Source: Xenopus tropicalis (lineage: Eukaryota > Chordata > Amphibia > Anura > Pipidae). Taken from it: a stretch of DNA of 64,000 nucleotides. The notes under the pieces are model-generated. The model had not been told where the DNA came from and searched no databases. It saw nothing but the letters and a program-made list of their open reading frames with translations. Location: positions 135,873,506 through 135,937,505 of the forward strand of contig NC_030681.2 in assembly GCF_000004195.4 (NCBI RefSeq), read 5' to 3'. This document shows positions 45,447-57,358 of the stretch, piece after piece (the first letter of the stretch is position 1; every line of letters starts with the position of its first letter). Both the position numbers and the translations under genes were made by a program.

Positions 45447-45861
45447 AAGGAGAGACCGGTACTGAAGGAAATAAAGAAAGAAAGAGAACTATCTAATAAA
45501 ATAAACATAGCACTAAATAGAGTGCCCAACGACAGCACTTAGGGCTTGACAGGGCAACTAAGCAGTATTAAACTTTTCTGCTTATTCTAGCTGCACATTC
45601 CAGCCTGTGGGGGAAAGTGCCTAGGTATCGTAATATTCCCAGCAGCTTGACCTTAGGTCTGTACAAATTCTAGGAGTTTAGTTAGGATAAGGTAAGGTTA
45701 GGTGGGGATAGGAAGGGACAAAGACACACAAAAAAAAAAAAAAAAAAAAAGGGGAAAGAAACTGAGCTGAGTCCCCTCTTACATTAATAAAACTTACAAA
45801 CTATTAAACTATTAATTGAGACCAAAACAAAAAGTTCTTTACAACTGTGGAGGTTTTGTGC
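45447..45861 (-). other. Inter-ORF spacer of the LINE
   Basis: 415 bp between ORF1 stop and ORF2, with an uninterrupted run of about 20 A (45731-45750 on +, thus T on the coding strand). No ORF. It is longer than the short ORF1-ORF2 gap common in mammalian L1. Confidence 0.7.
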
Positions 45862-46869
45862 TCATGTCGGGTTGGATCTCTGCTGTTGTTTCTCTTTTCT
45901 GGGTGAGACAGTGGTCCAGTCCAATGGGCGCTTTTTTGGTATTTTAGGTGCTGAGATATCCATCTGTGTATCTGTTTCTGTTATTCCCCAATCTGTAAGA
46001 ATGGTTTTAGCTTCAATTGGTGTGGTGAAGGAGAATTGTTGGCCGTTGCGCAATATTATTAGTCGCACAGGGAAGCCCCATTTGTAAGGGATGCCTTGTT
46101 TCCTTAACACATCCGTAATTAGGGAAAATTCCCTTCTCCTGTTTAGGGTGTGAACTGATAGGTCCGCATAAATGTGTAAGGATTGGTATTGATCCGGAAT
46201 TTGGGTGTTCAGTCTAAAGAGTCTCAAAAGGGCTTCTTTTGTAGAATAAAAGTGAATTCTAGCAATCGTGTCTCGTGGTACTTCTGTTGGAAGGTTTTTT
46301 GGCTTTGGAATTCTATGAATCCTGTCTACGGTTAAGTGAGTAGCATTCACATGCGGTAACAAAGTTGTGAGCAAAGTTTCAAAGTAAGGGGTTAACTCTT
46401 CCTGCTTTACTTGTTCTGGGATACCCCTGATTCTTATATTATTGCGCCTTGATCGATCCTCCAAGTCAGCCAACTTGTCTTTCATAGTTAGCACTTGTTT
46501 GTTAAGGGATTCAAGGCAATCGGAGTACTGGTTTTGCACATTAGATATGTCGTCCACCTGTTTTTCTATGGCGTCTATTCTGTTACCAATATGGTGGACG
46601 TCAGATCGTAGTGTTTGTATAGCCTCCTTAATGTCAGAATGCAGAGAGATTTTTAGGTCACTTAATAGTGATTTAAGTATGCTCACCGTAATAGGAGCAG
46701 TGTCGGTAGCAGAGGTGTCTTCCGCGTCTGAAGCATTCTCCGATAGTACGCGTTCACCCGCCTCCGGCCCAACTGCGCCATCAGATGGTTTAAGGGTCGG
46801 TCGGTTTGTTTTAGCCAAAAATGAAGTCAGATCAGCTTGAGGATGTTTCTTGTTACCTTTAGAAGGCAT
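45862..46869 (-). CDS. ORF1: L1 ORF1 RNA-binding protein
   Basis: 335 residues, intact from ATG to stop. It packages LINE RNA into a ribonucleoprotein as a trimer. Visible parts: a basic start with DLTSFLAK (13-20), an acidic Ser/Thr-rich stretch (40-60), a heptad-rich coiled coil (about 65-138, with LEDRSRR at 136-142), the RRM-type core RNNIRIRGIPE (142-152) and the VDRIHRI motif (181-187), then the C-terminal domain with YADLS (234-238) and a basic tail. This is the layout of the Transposase_22/L1 ORF1p family, not the zinc-finger ORF1 of Tx1 elements. It is the first gene of the element, after a short 5' UTR of about 120 bp. Confidence 0.9.
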   Translation of the reverse strand: MPSKGNKKHPQADLTSFLAKTNRPTLKPSDGAVGPEAGERVLSENASDAEDTSATDTAPITVSILKSLLSDLKISLHSDIKEAIQTLRSDVHHIGNRIDAIEKQVDDISNVQNQYSDCLESLNKQVLTMKDKLADLEDRSRRNNIRIRGIPEQVKQEELTPYFETLLTTLLPHVNATHLTVDRIHRIPKPKNLPTEVPRDTIARIHFYSTKEALLRLFRLNTQIPDQYQSLHIYADLSVHTLNRRREFSLITDVLRKQGIPYKWGFPVRLIILRNGQQFSFTTPIEAKTILTDWGITETDTQMDISAPKIPKKRPLDWTTVSPRKEKQQQRSNPT

Positions 46870-47000
46870 TAGTGCATTTAGAGAGGACTTCCGTTTAGTT
46901 AATACTGTGTGTAGCCGGAGTAAGACCAGGTCAAGCAGCGGAGCTCCTTAACTCACATCCGCCTGCATGCGCGTCCAAGCCACGCCCCCTGTAATGTTTT

Positions 47001-47337
47001 ATTTTTAAAGGAGAACTAAACCCATAATATGAATATGGGTACGAATGCAATATTTTATATACTAAACGTGTTGCACAATTAGCAGGAGGGTTCAACATCT
47101 CTAAAGCAGCAATATTCCAGGCTTTCGAAGTTGTCACAGGAGCTCATCAACTTGGATTCTGTCAGTGACACTGCAAGTGTCCAGCAGAAAAGAAGATGGG
47201 GGGCTACTGGGGGAATATATGGAGGCACAGATCTTCCCTGCTAAAGGCCTGTGGTTGCCTTGGGCTGGTACAGAAGCACAAAACATAATGTACAACATTT
47301 CTAGCCTACTTCTTTGGTTAAGCTTTAGTTCTCCTTT
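47001..47337 (+). mobile_element. TTAAAGGAG-type (T2-like) MITE
   Basis: TTTTTAAAGGAGAACTAAAC and AGCTTTAGTTCTCCTTTGAG are inverted ends. The L1 inserted right at its left border (target copy 46991-47000). Frog T2-like MITEs share the TTAAAGG target; the name is recalled, not checked. Confidence 0.65.
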
Positions 47338-47404
47338 GAGTTACTGATTTTTTTCATAAAAATCACTTAAAACCCAATGTTTCATCACCTCTATTTGTAA
47401 ACAA

Positions 47405-47597
47405 TAAGGGGTATATTTATCATGCTGTGTAAAAAGTGGAGTGAAGCATTACCAGTGATGTTGCCCAGGGCAACCAATCAGCAATTAGATTTCAACAGTT
47501 AGAAACCAAAGCAAAGCATCTGATTGGCTGCTATGAGCATCATCACCGGTAAAGTTTTACTCCACTTTTTACACAGCATGAGAAACATACTCCGTAT
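47405..47597. mobile_element. Palindromic MITE (GCTGTGTAAAAAGTGGAG type)
   Basis: AAGGGGTATATTTATCATGC and TTTTTACACAGCATGAGAAA ends. The stem CAACCAATCAGCAATTAGAT pairs with the right half. Same family as 4711-5134. Confidence 0.7.
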
Positions 47598-47704
47598 GTT
47601 ATTCTTCTTCTTTTAACCCCCTTATCTGCTTTGTACTTCCTACTGTCATCCCTCACTGTTTTTAACATATCTAATAATTTCCTTATTTTCTCACTATGAC
47701 AGTA

Positions 47705-48584
47705 CACATATGGGATTCATTATCCAGAAAGCTCTGAATTACAGAAAACCTGTCTCCCATAGACTCCATTTTAATCAAATAATTCAAATTTTAAAAACTG
47801 ATTTCCTTTTTCTCTGTAATAATAAAACAGTACCTTGTACTTGATCCCAACTAAGATATAATTACCCCTTATTGGGGGCAGAACAGCCCTATTGGGTTTA
47901 TTTAATGGTTAAATGATTCCCTTTTCTCTGTAATAATAAAACAGTACTTGTACTTGATCCCAACTAAGATATAATTACCCCTTATTGGGGGCAGAACAGC
48001 CCTATTGGGTTTATTTAATGGTTAAATGATTCCCTTTTCTCTGTAATAATAAAACAGTACTTGTACTTGATCCCAACTAAGATATAATTACCCCTTATTG
48101 GGGGCAGAACAGCCCTATTGGGTTTATTTCATGGTTAAATGATTCCCTTTTCTCTGTAATAATAAAACAGTACCTGTACTTGATCCCAACTAAGATATAA
48201 TTAACCCTTACTGGGGGCAGAACAGCCCTATTGGGTTTATTTCATGGTTAAATGATTCCCTTTTCTCTGTAATAATAAAACAGTACCTGTACTTGATCCC
48301 AACTAAGATATAATTACCCCTTATTGGGGGGCAGAACAGCCCTATTGGGTTTATTTAATGGTTAAATGATTCCCTTTTCTCTGTAATAATAAAACAGTAC
48401 CTGTACTTGATCCCAACTAAGATATAATGAATCCTTATTGGATGCAAAACAATTCTGTTGGGTTTAATTAATGCTTTATTGATTTTTTTGGTAGACTTAA
48501 GGTATGGAGATCCAAATTATGGAAAGATCCCTTATCTATAATACCATTGATCCCGAGCATTCTTGATAGCAGGTCCCATACCTG
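47705..48584 (-). mobile_element. CAGGTATGGG MITE with five to six 113-bp units
   Basis: CACATATGGGATTCATTATC and AGCAGGTCCCATACCTG ends. GTAATAATAAAACAGTAC recurs six times (47816 to 48384). The last unit before the right end is the divergent TGAATCCTTATTGGATGCAA form, typical of the terminal unit. Confidence 0.85.
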
Positions 48585-48591
48585 TACTTTT

Positions 48592-48860
48592 TTTTTTAAA
48601 TTGTTTTTATTTTATTAGATTAGACAAATACAACAATCATTGAGAAACAAGCAAATCCCAAACAGGATTAATAAGGTACATAAGTAGATTAGTAAAATGA
48701 ACAATTCAGAACAATTTTATAATTGACTATGAATGAAAAGGTAATGATGGAAAAACATGGATTAGTGTTGTATAATTGAATAAGATTAATACTACATTAA
48801 GTAATTCTTATTGTTACAATTAAACAGGCTAGTAAGAATTTGTAAACATTCATGGAACTA
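48592..48860 (-). mobile_element. 5'-truncated LINE insertion, 14-bp target duplication
   Basis: ATACCTGTACTTTT at 48578-48591 and again at 48861-48874 flanks a 269-bp insert that begins with a T run (poly(A) on -). It landed in the right end of the MITE array at 47705-48584. No ORF. Confidence 0.7.
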
Positions 48861-48874
48861 ATACCTGTACTTTT

Positions 48875-50649
48875 AAACTCTAGGCCCATGGTCTGAGTGC
48901 TGCTTGATGAGCGTTTTCTATGACCTAGTTCCATAGCTTTATATTGTGTCATTGTCATATCATTTGACCCTTGGTCATAAGGAGTACTGGATATTTGTCA
49001 AATTTGGGAAAAAAAAACCTTGGACACGAGCGTACTACATAATATGGCTTCCCTCTCAGTTGATTCTTACCCTGAATGGGATTAAGACCCATGGAAGACA
49101 TTTACTGGGTAAAGTAATTTTCATTTCAATGTTTCTTTTCTTTATTTATGGTAGTTAATAGCTTAAAACACTATTTCATTAAAAACAGAAGTAAAGGTCA
49201 GTATTAACAATACACCAATAAAAAATACACAGGTTCCATAGTTTGCAATATAATTCCCTGTGTCCTTTTACAGTCCCTGTGATTTACTCTGACTGCCTCC
49301 GGCTGTTTCTTTTTCTGTCACTTTTTATATGCCCTTTTGTCTGTCTCTCTGCATTATTCTTAGTGTTTCCCCATATTTACTTCTGCACAGAATTACATCT
49401 CATTTCATGCCTGTACTTCTTTATTGTTTGTTCCATATTTGTGTCATTCTGTCTATGTCCCTGTAATTGTGTGCATGTGGTTATTTCTGCATCCATATTT
49501 ATGCCTATTTTAAACAATACTTGTACAAATAACCATCTCGCTGCCCTATGTTAAAAGAAGTTATATATACAAAGCATGACAAACAGAAAGAGATACTATA
49601 TACATGGCTTTGTAAAATACTACATTCGATGCAACATGATTGCTGTATTTGGATAAAGCAACAACACAAAAATACTTTCAAATAGGACTGATGAAGAGTT
49701 GTTTCACCCTTATTATGTGTTTGTAGATAATAAATGGGATTTTAAAAAGACCATATGCTTATCGTGTTTAAATTGATTCTATCATGATTTTTATGGAATA
49801 CTTGTTATTACTAAATTACACTGTTTACATAGCAAATAATTCACTCTACCATTTAAAATGTTATTCTTGAACCAACAAATATATTCGTAGCTGTAATATT
49901 GGTGTGTAGGTGCCATCTCGGTGCATTGTGCCTGAGTCTGAGCTTTCAGAAGGAGCCAGCGCTACACATTAGAACTGCTTTCAGGTGACCTATTGTTTCT
50001 CCTACTTCCATGTAACTGGAGGAGTCCCAAGCCGGACTTGGATTTCTTACTATTGAGTGCTATTCTGATACCTACTGGGAGCTGCTATCTTGCTCCCTTC
50101 CCATAGTTCTGCTGATCGGCTGCTGGGGGGGTGGGGGAGATATCACTCCAACTTGCAGCTCAGCGGTAAAGTGTGACTGAAGTTTATCAGAGCACAGGTC
50201 ACATGACTGTGGCACCCTGGGAAATGAAGAATATGGCTTGTCCCATGTGAAATTTTGAAATTAAATATGAAAAAAATCCATTTGTGTTTTCGAAAAACAG
50301 AATAAAATGCAGAATTCTGCTGGAGAAGCTCTATTAAATGATAAAAAAAACAAACATATTTTGAAGCCTCCACCATGTCGATGTAAAGAGAAGTCATTAG
50401 GTCCATCATTAGAGTCATTAGGTCCATCCTAACTCCTAATGACTATTAGATAACATCCTGGACATACAGTATCAATACTAATGTTATTTAGTGTTCAGAA
50501 CTACATATAACTATATATATTTTACACTCAAGTGTTAAGAGGTACAAGAGGAAGGAGGTCATTGCCCCATAGACCCTAAAATTGAAGCTATATACAGTAA
50601 ATAAGGCAAAATCGTCTCTATTAAGTTAAAGACAAATGTAGTCCTTCTG
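48875..50649. other. No gene recognised
   Basis: Several 60-100-codon ORFs without domains. 49240-49560 is T-rich and mimics a membrane protein by chance. No exon-like borders were convincing. Confidence 0.35.
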
Positions 50650-51103
50650 TTAAAGGGCTTGGTCGCCTTTAAATTACCTTTTAGTATGATGTAGAGAGTG
50701 ATATTCTGAGGCAATTTGCAACTGGTTTTAATTTTTTATTATTTTTGGTTGTTGATTTATTAAGTTTTTTATTTATCAGCTCTCTAGTTTGCAATTTCAG
50801 CAACCTGGTTGCTAGGGTCCAAAATACCCTAGCAGCCATGCATTGATTTGAATGAGAGACTGGAATATGAATAGGTGAGGTGAATAGAATAGAAAGAAAG
50901 ATAAGTAATACAAATTAGCAGTAACAATATATTTGTAGCATTAGTCGGGGTCAGTGACTCCTTTTGAAAGCTGGAAAGAGAAGAAGAGGAAGGCAAACAA
51001 TTCAAAAACTATAAAAAGAAACAAATGAAGACCAGCTGAAAAGCTTCTAAGAAAAATTCTACAACATACTAAAAGTTAACTTAAACGTTAACCACCCCTT
51101 TAA
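50650..51103. mobile_element. TTAAAGGG-type (T2-like) MITE, complete
   Basis: TTAAAGGGCTTGGTCGCCTT followed by TAAATTACCTTTTAGTATGA at the left; ACATACTAAAAGTTAACTTA and CCACCCCTTTAA at the right, inverted. The interior has GGTTGCTAGGGTCCAAAATA. Length 454 bp. Confidence 0.75.
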
Positions 51104-52630
51104 TATTGTTATATATATTATATTAATAAATGAATATAAGAATCACTCTATACACAGTATCTAGTAGAATTAAGGCTAAAACAACTGAGTTTTTCTTAAA
51201 AACGTTTCATCCGGGTGGCTTTGATAGTGAAATGGCTTCCCACAAAATACTTTCAATACTAATCCTATTAACGCTATTAATAAAAACGTTATGATCTGAT
51301 CTAGTAGATACTATTGATGCTCATGCCGTCTCGAAAGTGCCTGTTTCCTAAGCATGTCATATAGTTCCTGGAAAATAAAAAATCAGAACAAGGAACCTAA
51401 TTTCTATGGAAAGATGTTCAAGCCTTTCTCTCTCTCCCTGCCTATTTTTGATTTTGACTATGATTAAGGAACACATGCCATAAATAGTATGTTTCCCATT
51501 CAGATGAATTATTAGCCTTTGAAGTAACCATCTGACAATAAGGCTCAATTACGAACGCAAGTGCAAAGCTCTAAATTGCATCAAAATTGGGTGCTCTTAG
51601 ACTCTAATCACACAGGTACTTTGTTTCCATGCACACTTCTTTCAGCTTGTCCATAGCAGGCACATTCTAAAATAATTACATCCATTGCCATTTACAAACT
51701 GCCGCTTCAAAGGAACTAATCAGATTATTTTTTCATAACCAAGTTCATATTACCATGTTGAGTCTAATGATTTTTCCACCTTTGGCTATATTTGGTTCCC
51801 AAATAGCATCTCTATTATTATACCTTATCCATTATTGTTAGATGGTTACTATATCACCGATGTATAGAATACTGATCTATCATTTCTTGTTGTGTCTTGT
51901 TCCATATTTAAATATTGGTCCAACATAAGCAATAAATAGAAGTAACATTCTTCTTCTTCCTCCTAAATACCCTAATTCCCATGGGGTACATTCCTTTTGA
52001 GACTTCATCAGTCATATTCCTTAATAACTGTGTTAGGCAATGGCTTTTTAAAGTACATGGATTGTTCCTACATTATACCAACAATGTTCTAAGGTTTGGT
52101 GAGGTTTGGAGACCATATATAAACATCTGCTTTTCCCAATTATTTCTATTAATGTATCAATGATTAAAAATATGCTACTGAATTTGTGTTTTAAACTAGT
52201 ACCCATTTCTGTTCTCATACAACAGTTATTGTACAGTAAAACTAAAGAGCTGGTTCCTTTTCTCAAGGACAAGAGTGCTCACGTGTTTAAGGCACTTAAC
52301 CTGAAGGTTATTGTTCTATAAAGTCAACAATAAAAAATAATTCTTTGTTTTATGTGGCCACATACTGTATGAAACATTGTGATATTTTAGCCTATGAATA
52401 ATAGGCTGAATGGATTGAAAGGGGAACAGCATCCACTCAAATGAATAAAAAGATTTACAGATAAATACAGTTCAAGTTGCCAACGAACCAATGTCAACAA
52501 CATTATATACAAATAAAATGAATATAAACCTTGCTTATAAACAATATCCTTATGAGCAGATATCTGGTCTTGCAGATCCAAGCAACCGAAAAGTGACAAA
52601 ATACTACTACTACTACTACTAGTAATAATA
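51104..52630. other. No gene recognised
   Basis: Mostly AT-rich and apparently single-copy, with a short (CTA)n at 52602-52621. ORFs at 51981-52321 on both strands lack any domain. Confidence 0.35.
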
Positions 52631-52633
52631 ATA

Positions 52634-53754
52634 CAGGTATGGAACCTGTTATCCAGAATGCTTGGGACCTGGGGTTTTTCGGATAACGGATCTTTCCGTA
52701 ATTTGGATCTTCATAACTTAAGTCTGCTAAAAATTATTTAAATATTGAATAAACCCAATAGGCTTGTTTTGCCTCCAATAAGGATTAATTATATCTTAGT
52801 TGGGATCAAGTACAAGGAACTGTTTTATTATTACAGGGAAAAGGGAATCATTTAACCATGAAATAAACCCAATAGGGCTGTTCTGCCCCCAATAAGGGGT
52901 AATTATATCTTAGTTGGGATCAAGTACAGGTACTGTTTTATTATTACAGAGAAAAGGGACTCATTTAACCATTAAATAAACCCAATAGGGCTGTTCTGCC
53001 CCCAATAAGGGGTAATTATATCTTAGTTGGGATCAAGTACAGGTACTGTTTTATTATTACAGAGAAAAGGGAATCATTTAACCATGAAATAAACCCAATA
53101 GGGCTGTTCTGCCCCCAATAAGGGGTAATTATATCTAAGTTGGGATCAAGTACAAGGTACTGTTTTATTATTACAGAGAAAAGGGAATCATTTAACCATT
53201 AAATAAACCCAATAGGGCTGTTCTGCCCCCAATAAGGGGTAATTATATCTAAGTTGGGATCAAGTACAAGGTACTGTTTTATTATTACAGAGAAAAGGGA
53301 ATCATTTAACCATTAAATAAACCCAATAGGACTGTTCTGCCCCCAATAAGGGGTAATTATATCTTAGTTGGGATCAAGTACAGGTACTGTTTTATTATTA
53401 CAGAGAAAAGGGAATCATTTAACCATTAAATAAACCCAATAGGGCTGTTCTGCCCCTAATAAGGGGTAATTATATCTTAGTTGGGATCAAGTACAGGAAC
53501 TATTTTATTATTACAGAGAAAAGGGAATCATTTAACCATTAAATAAACCCAATAGGATTGTTCTGCCCCCAATAAGGGGTAATTATATCTTAGTTGGGAT
53601 TAATTACAAGGTACTGTTTTATTAATACAGAGAAAAAGGAAATCAGTTTTAAAATTCTGAATTATTTGATTAAAGTGGGGTCTATGGGAGATGGGCATTC
53701 TGTAATTTGGAGCTTTCTGGATAATGGGTTTCTGGATAAGGGATCCCATACCTG
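52634..53754 (+). mobile_element. CAGGTATGGG MITE with seven to eight 113-bp units
   Basis: CAGGTATGGAACCTGTTATC and GGGATCCCATACCTG ends, with TA on both sides. TTATTATTACAG(A/G)GAAAAG recurs eight times from 52823 to about 53622. First and last units are divergent; inner ones are nearly identical. Confidence 0.9.
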
Positions 53755-53756
53755 TA

Positions 53757-55580
53757 TTATATTTTAGAGGCATGCCATTAGTATAGTTTCCTATCATGCA
53801 TTTTCAAGCTCATTTTCATTCACTCAAACCACTTTCTGATTGATAAATAATTAAAATGAAATTAAATTACAAAAGATGAATTATAAAGGTAGTTAAGATA
53901 CTGGCATTTACAGCATAAAAATGGGCTATGGAAGAGAATATGCCTATGCTGACCTAGCTAGCTTATATAAGTGACAAACAACCCAACCAACAGATGAGGC
54001 ATTTCCATATAGCCTGGCTATTTCTAATTCATTGTTTCACAATTGCTAAGAAATATGGGGAATAAATAAATATTTATAGTTTTATGTTTATTTTTTCCAG
54101 CAAATTGAACATGTATTTAAATGTACCTTTACTAACTCTTGCGGCCTGCTGTAACATCCCTAGGCTAAAACAAAAGTTGTATTCAGAAGAAAAGCAAAAT
54201 CCCCCACATGTTCATTTCTATTATATACACAAATATGGAAAAAGAAATCTAAGAAATTTATTTAAAAAAAAGCAAGTTCAGTAATATATTGTTATATCTA
54301 ACAGCTAAAACGTGATTGGGTGATATTATGAGCACAACAAGCTTTGCGGTTAGTGTTAGCTAATGACAAGGTTACAGTGGGTACCCAGTGGTCTGTCACT
54401 TTTCACTTATTACTCCAGAGCCTTATTAAACATGCTAACATGTCACGGAAAACTGTGTATTTATAACGCATTTTGACACAATTAGACATTGTATAATTAG
54501 AACAAATATGCTACACAATTAATGTTTGTAGTGTTAATGAACGTTGTTGGGTGCTCCCCCAGCGTAATATTTAGCTTGGTGTGTAATGTTCATGTGTAGT
54601 GTGATTGACACCAGTTACACTGTCACACATTCTGCTTACTACCACCACTTACTCATTACTCCCTGGAAGAGCAGTATTTAATGGATTCAGATGGCTGAGC
54701 TCCTTTTATATATGCATTTATTACTTACTCTTGAGGTATTTTTAACTGTAATTGGGTTTATTGCATTTTCCTGATTTTATGGTCCTGCTTTATTGTTTAT
54801 CTGTCCTGTCTATATATTACATTTCCGAACATCCTCATTCCATGCCATAAATAGGACTATGCAACCACAGGTGAATGACATTGATACATGCAATATTTGT
54901 GTCCATTTTGGATTGACTGCACTTACAAACTCCTTGCAGATGGATGGGTGCTCAGGTTGGGATCAAACTGGGGACAGTGCTAACTGTACACTCTATAACG
55001 GGTAATGTTAAACGACTGCACCTAAATCTGGACAGAGATTTCCGTATTGCCCTTGTATATATCTCTACATCTCCTGCACTTTGCTTATGGTTCAATAAAA
55101 GCGTCCGACTTGCTCTCTCCAGGTCAAGTTTGAGTATGTTGTATCTGGGCCTTGTGCATCTGGACACCATAGGGGACATTCTTGCCCCAGGGGGCGACAA
55201 GTGCAAGAACATTAAGAGGTGCAAGAGCACGCACCTTAGTGTTCATTTTAGGAAAACTTGTGCCCCCCTTTATACTGCGCTCTGCCAGTATGAGTGCCAG
55301 ATGAAAAATCTAGCTATCACGGAGGAGGGCAGTGCCAAGGGGGAAAGTTAGCCCTGTCTTAGGGCAGGCAGTAAGGACAAGGCTCCAATGCAGGCTGTCC
55401 CTCCTCTCACCTACTTGCCTCGCTCCCACCCCATTTGAATCTAGCATGGCCTAACACAAGCCGCTCTAGATTCAAACAGCAGTCAGTTGTGCCCCTTTTT
55501 GTTTTTGCACTTCATGGGGCAATGTAAATGAGCCCTCTTGTTTCCATTGGTGAACCTAAACTCTTAAGGCTTTACACTAA
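53757..55580. other. No gene recognised
   Basis: Includes overlapping ORFs near 54944-55351 that have no recognisable domain and no splice context. Treated as chance. Confidence 0.35.
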
Positions 55581-55583
55581 GAT

Positions 55584-55966
55584 TTAGGGGCAGATTTACC
55601 AAAACACGAATTCGAATCCCGAATGGGAAAAATTCGCATTGTAAACGAAAATATCACAACTTTTTCAGCACCGTCCCGACTTTATTGTATTTTTTACGAC
55701 TATTTCGTCACCGTCGCAACTTTATCGTATTGAACATTCATAAACGGCGGGAAAACCTTTCCGACTTTGCATGATTTTGGAAGCCTCCCATAGGAATAAA
55801 TGGCACTCTGACATTTTTTCACGACGGCGACGAAAAGGTCGCGAAAAATACATGCAAGTTAGGAAAAAGTCACGACGGCGACGGAAAAGTCGCAAAAATA
55901 CAGATCATTACAAAAAAAACGCATTCGGACGCATTTGGAGCGTTCGTGGATTGATAAATGTGCCCC
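55584..55966. mobile_element. Foldback MITE (family C)
   Basis: TAGGGGCAGATTTACCAAAA and TTGATAAATGTGCCCCATA ends. GCATTCGGACGCATTTGGAG is shared with 3090-3110 and 63480-63500. The interior has only weak short repeats. Confidence 0.7.
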
Positions 55967-56649
55967 ATAGTCTACATGTTTGCAAAGATCTCACAATACA
56001 TTTCCATAACTCCATTTTTGTAAAGTATAATGTTGGTAATCATGAATCTAATGCAGGACAAGAGGGATTTGAACACAACTCTGCACAGTACATTAGTGTA
56101 TTTTATGGTACCTATATACGTTTAATGTGCACAAAGGAAATTACATATACTGCTATTTCACTGCTGTGATTACATGAATTTACATAAAATATCTGAAAGT
56201 CAGCTGTAAGGTATGGGTATGTAAACATGGTTATTTATAAAAATGCTCAGATTCATGCAAGTTAAATTAACTGTGCCCACAGACAAACAGTTGCCATCTC
56301 CGAAAACAAACTTCGAATGGCACAACATTTGAATTTAGACTTATGATTGCTTCTAATGGACTCAAGAAGTAAATGCTATCAAGTTAAATCGAGTTTAAAC
56401 AGCTCAGAAGTGCATTGCTGTTCAGACGGCTTCGGTAGATAATACGCTAAAATCACTGCATAATGTCAAGAGAGGAAAGAACAGCAGAAGAATAATTGAC
56501 ATGCTTCCAGCATTCAATTTCAACTACAAATGGAAAATTGTTTCTGGACATGGTGTACAGTAGTTGGAATCATTTGTCAGCACCATTGTTTGTGGTGTAT
56601 GAAAGAAATGCATAGGGTTTAAATGACCCAATATTGTCTCTTAATATTA
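55967..56649. other. No gene recognised
   Basis: AT-rich and noncoding. Confidence 0.4.
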
Positions 56650-56942
56650 CAGGTTATCCTGCATGCTTGGGACCTGGGGTTATCCCAACAAGGGGTCTTT
56701 CCATAATTTGGATCTCCGTACCTTAAGTCTACTTAAAAAAAATAATTTAAACCCAATGGAATTGTTTTTACCCCAATAAGCATTCATTATATATTAGTTG
56801 GGATCAAGTACAATGTACTGTTTTATTATTACAGAGAAAAAGGAAATCATTTTTAAAAATTAGAATTATTTGCTTATAATGGAGTCTATGGAAGATGGCC
56901 TTTCCATAATTTAAGACTTTCTGGATAACAGATTCCATACCT
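56650..56942 (+). mobile_element. CAGGTATGGG MITE, single-unit copy
   Basis: CAGGTTATCCTGCATGCTTG and ATAACAGATTCCATACCTG ends with one TTATTATTACAGAGAAAAAG block. Confidence 0.75.
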
Positions 56943-56990
56943 GCATTATATTCATAACTATGATTAAAAGGGAAACTTAAAAACCCCTTA

Positions 56991-57205
56991 TAGATTGTAA
57001 GCTCTACGGGGCAGGGACCTCCATCCTCTTGTGTCTTTGACTCTTATCTTATTACAATTGTATCTTTTATTTATTTGTGCTTATTGTTATACTTTGTATT
57101 TATCTATTTTAATACCCCTGTTTATATTAATGTATTCTACTGTACAGCGCTGCGTACATAAGTAGCGCTTTATAAATAAAGTTATACATACATACATACA
57201 TATAT
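56991..57205 (+). repeat. L2/CR1-like LINE 3' end with TACATACA tail
   Basis: TATAGATTGTAAGCTCTACG through TGTACAGCGCTGCGTACATA to GCGCTTTATAAATAAAGTTA and (TACA)n. Confidence 0.65.
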
Positions 57206-57358
57206 ACATACCTTGCCTCAGGTAGTATGCTACCAGGGGCAGAAAAAACCCAATTCTAATAACATCAAGGGCTTTTCTGTAGGAAAGAATAATTGCATTC
57301 TCTACACTGGTGATACTGCCCCCCTTGTATATGCTGGGTAGGGGCATTTGGTCTGGTA

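Larger units (their letters stand above)
41085..46990 (-). mobile_element. Near full-length L1-clade LINE
   Basis: Read on the - strand it starts at about 46990 with AGGGGGCGTGGCTTGGACGC and ends in a poly(A) tail (T run 41081-41099 on +). The direct repeat GTAATGTTTT at 46991-47000 and 41075-41084 marks target-primed insertion. Order: 5' UTR, ORF1 (46869-45862), spacer of 415 bp, ORF2 endonuclease (45446-44448), ORF2 reverse transcriptase (44478-41566), 3' UTR with a second A tract (41349-41366 on +). ORF2 is broken by one frameshift. About 5.9 kb. Confidence 0.9.

Noticed and set aside
49243..49554. 103-codon hydrophobic ORF resembling a membrane protein
   Set aside because: The T-rich DNA alone explains the Phe/Leu/Cys content; no conserved motif.
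54944..55351. 135-codon ORF on + and 92-codon ORF on -
   Set aside because: No domain, no splice context, ordinary composition for chance frames.
55605..55625. TTCGAATCCCGAATG as a possible tRNA T-loop
   Set aside because: No A box at proper distance and no cloverleaf stem; it is the family C MITE end.
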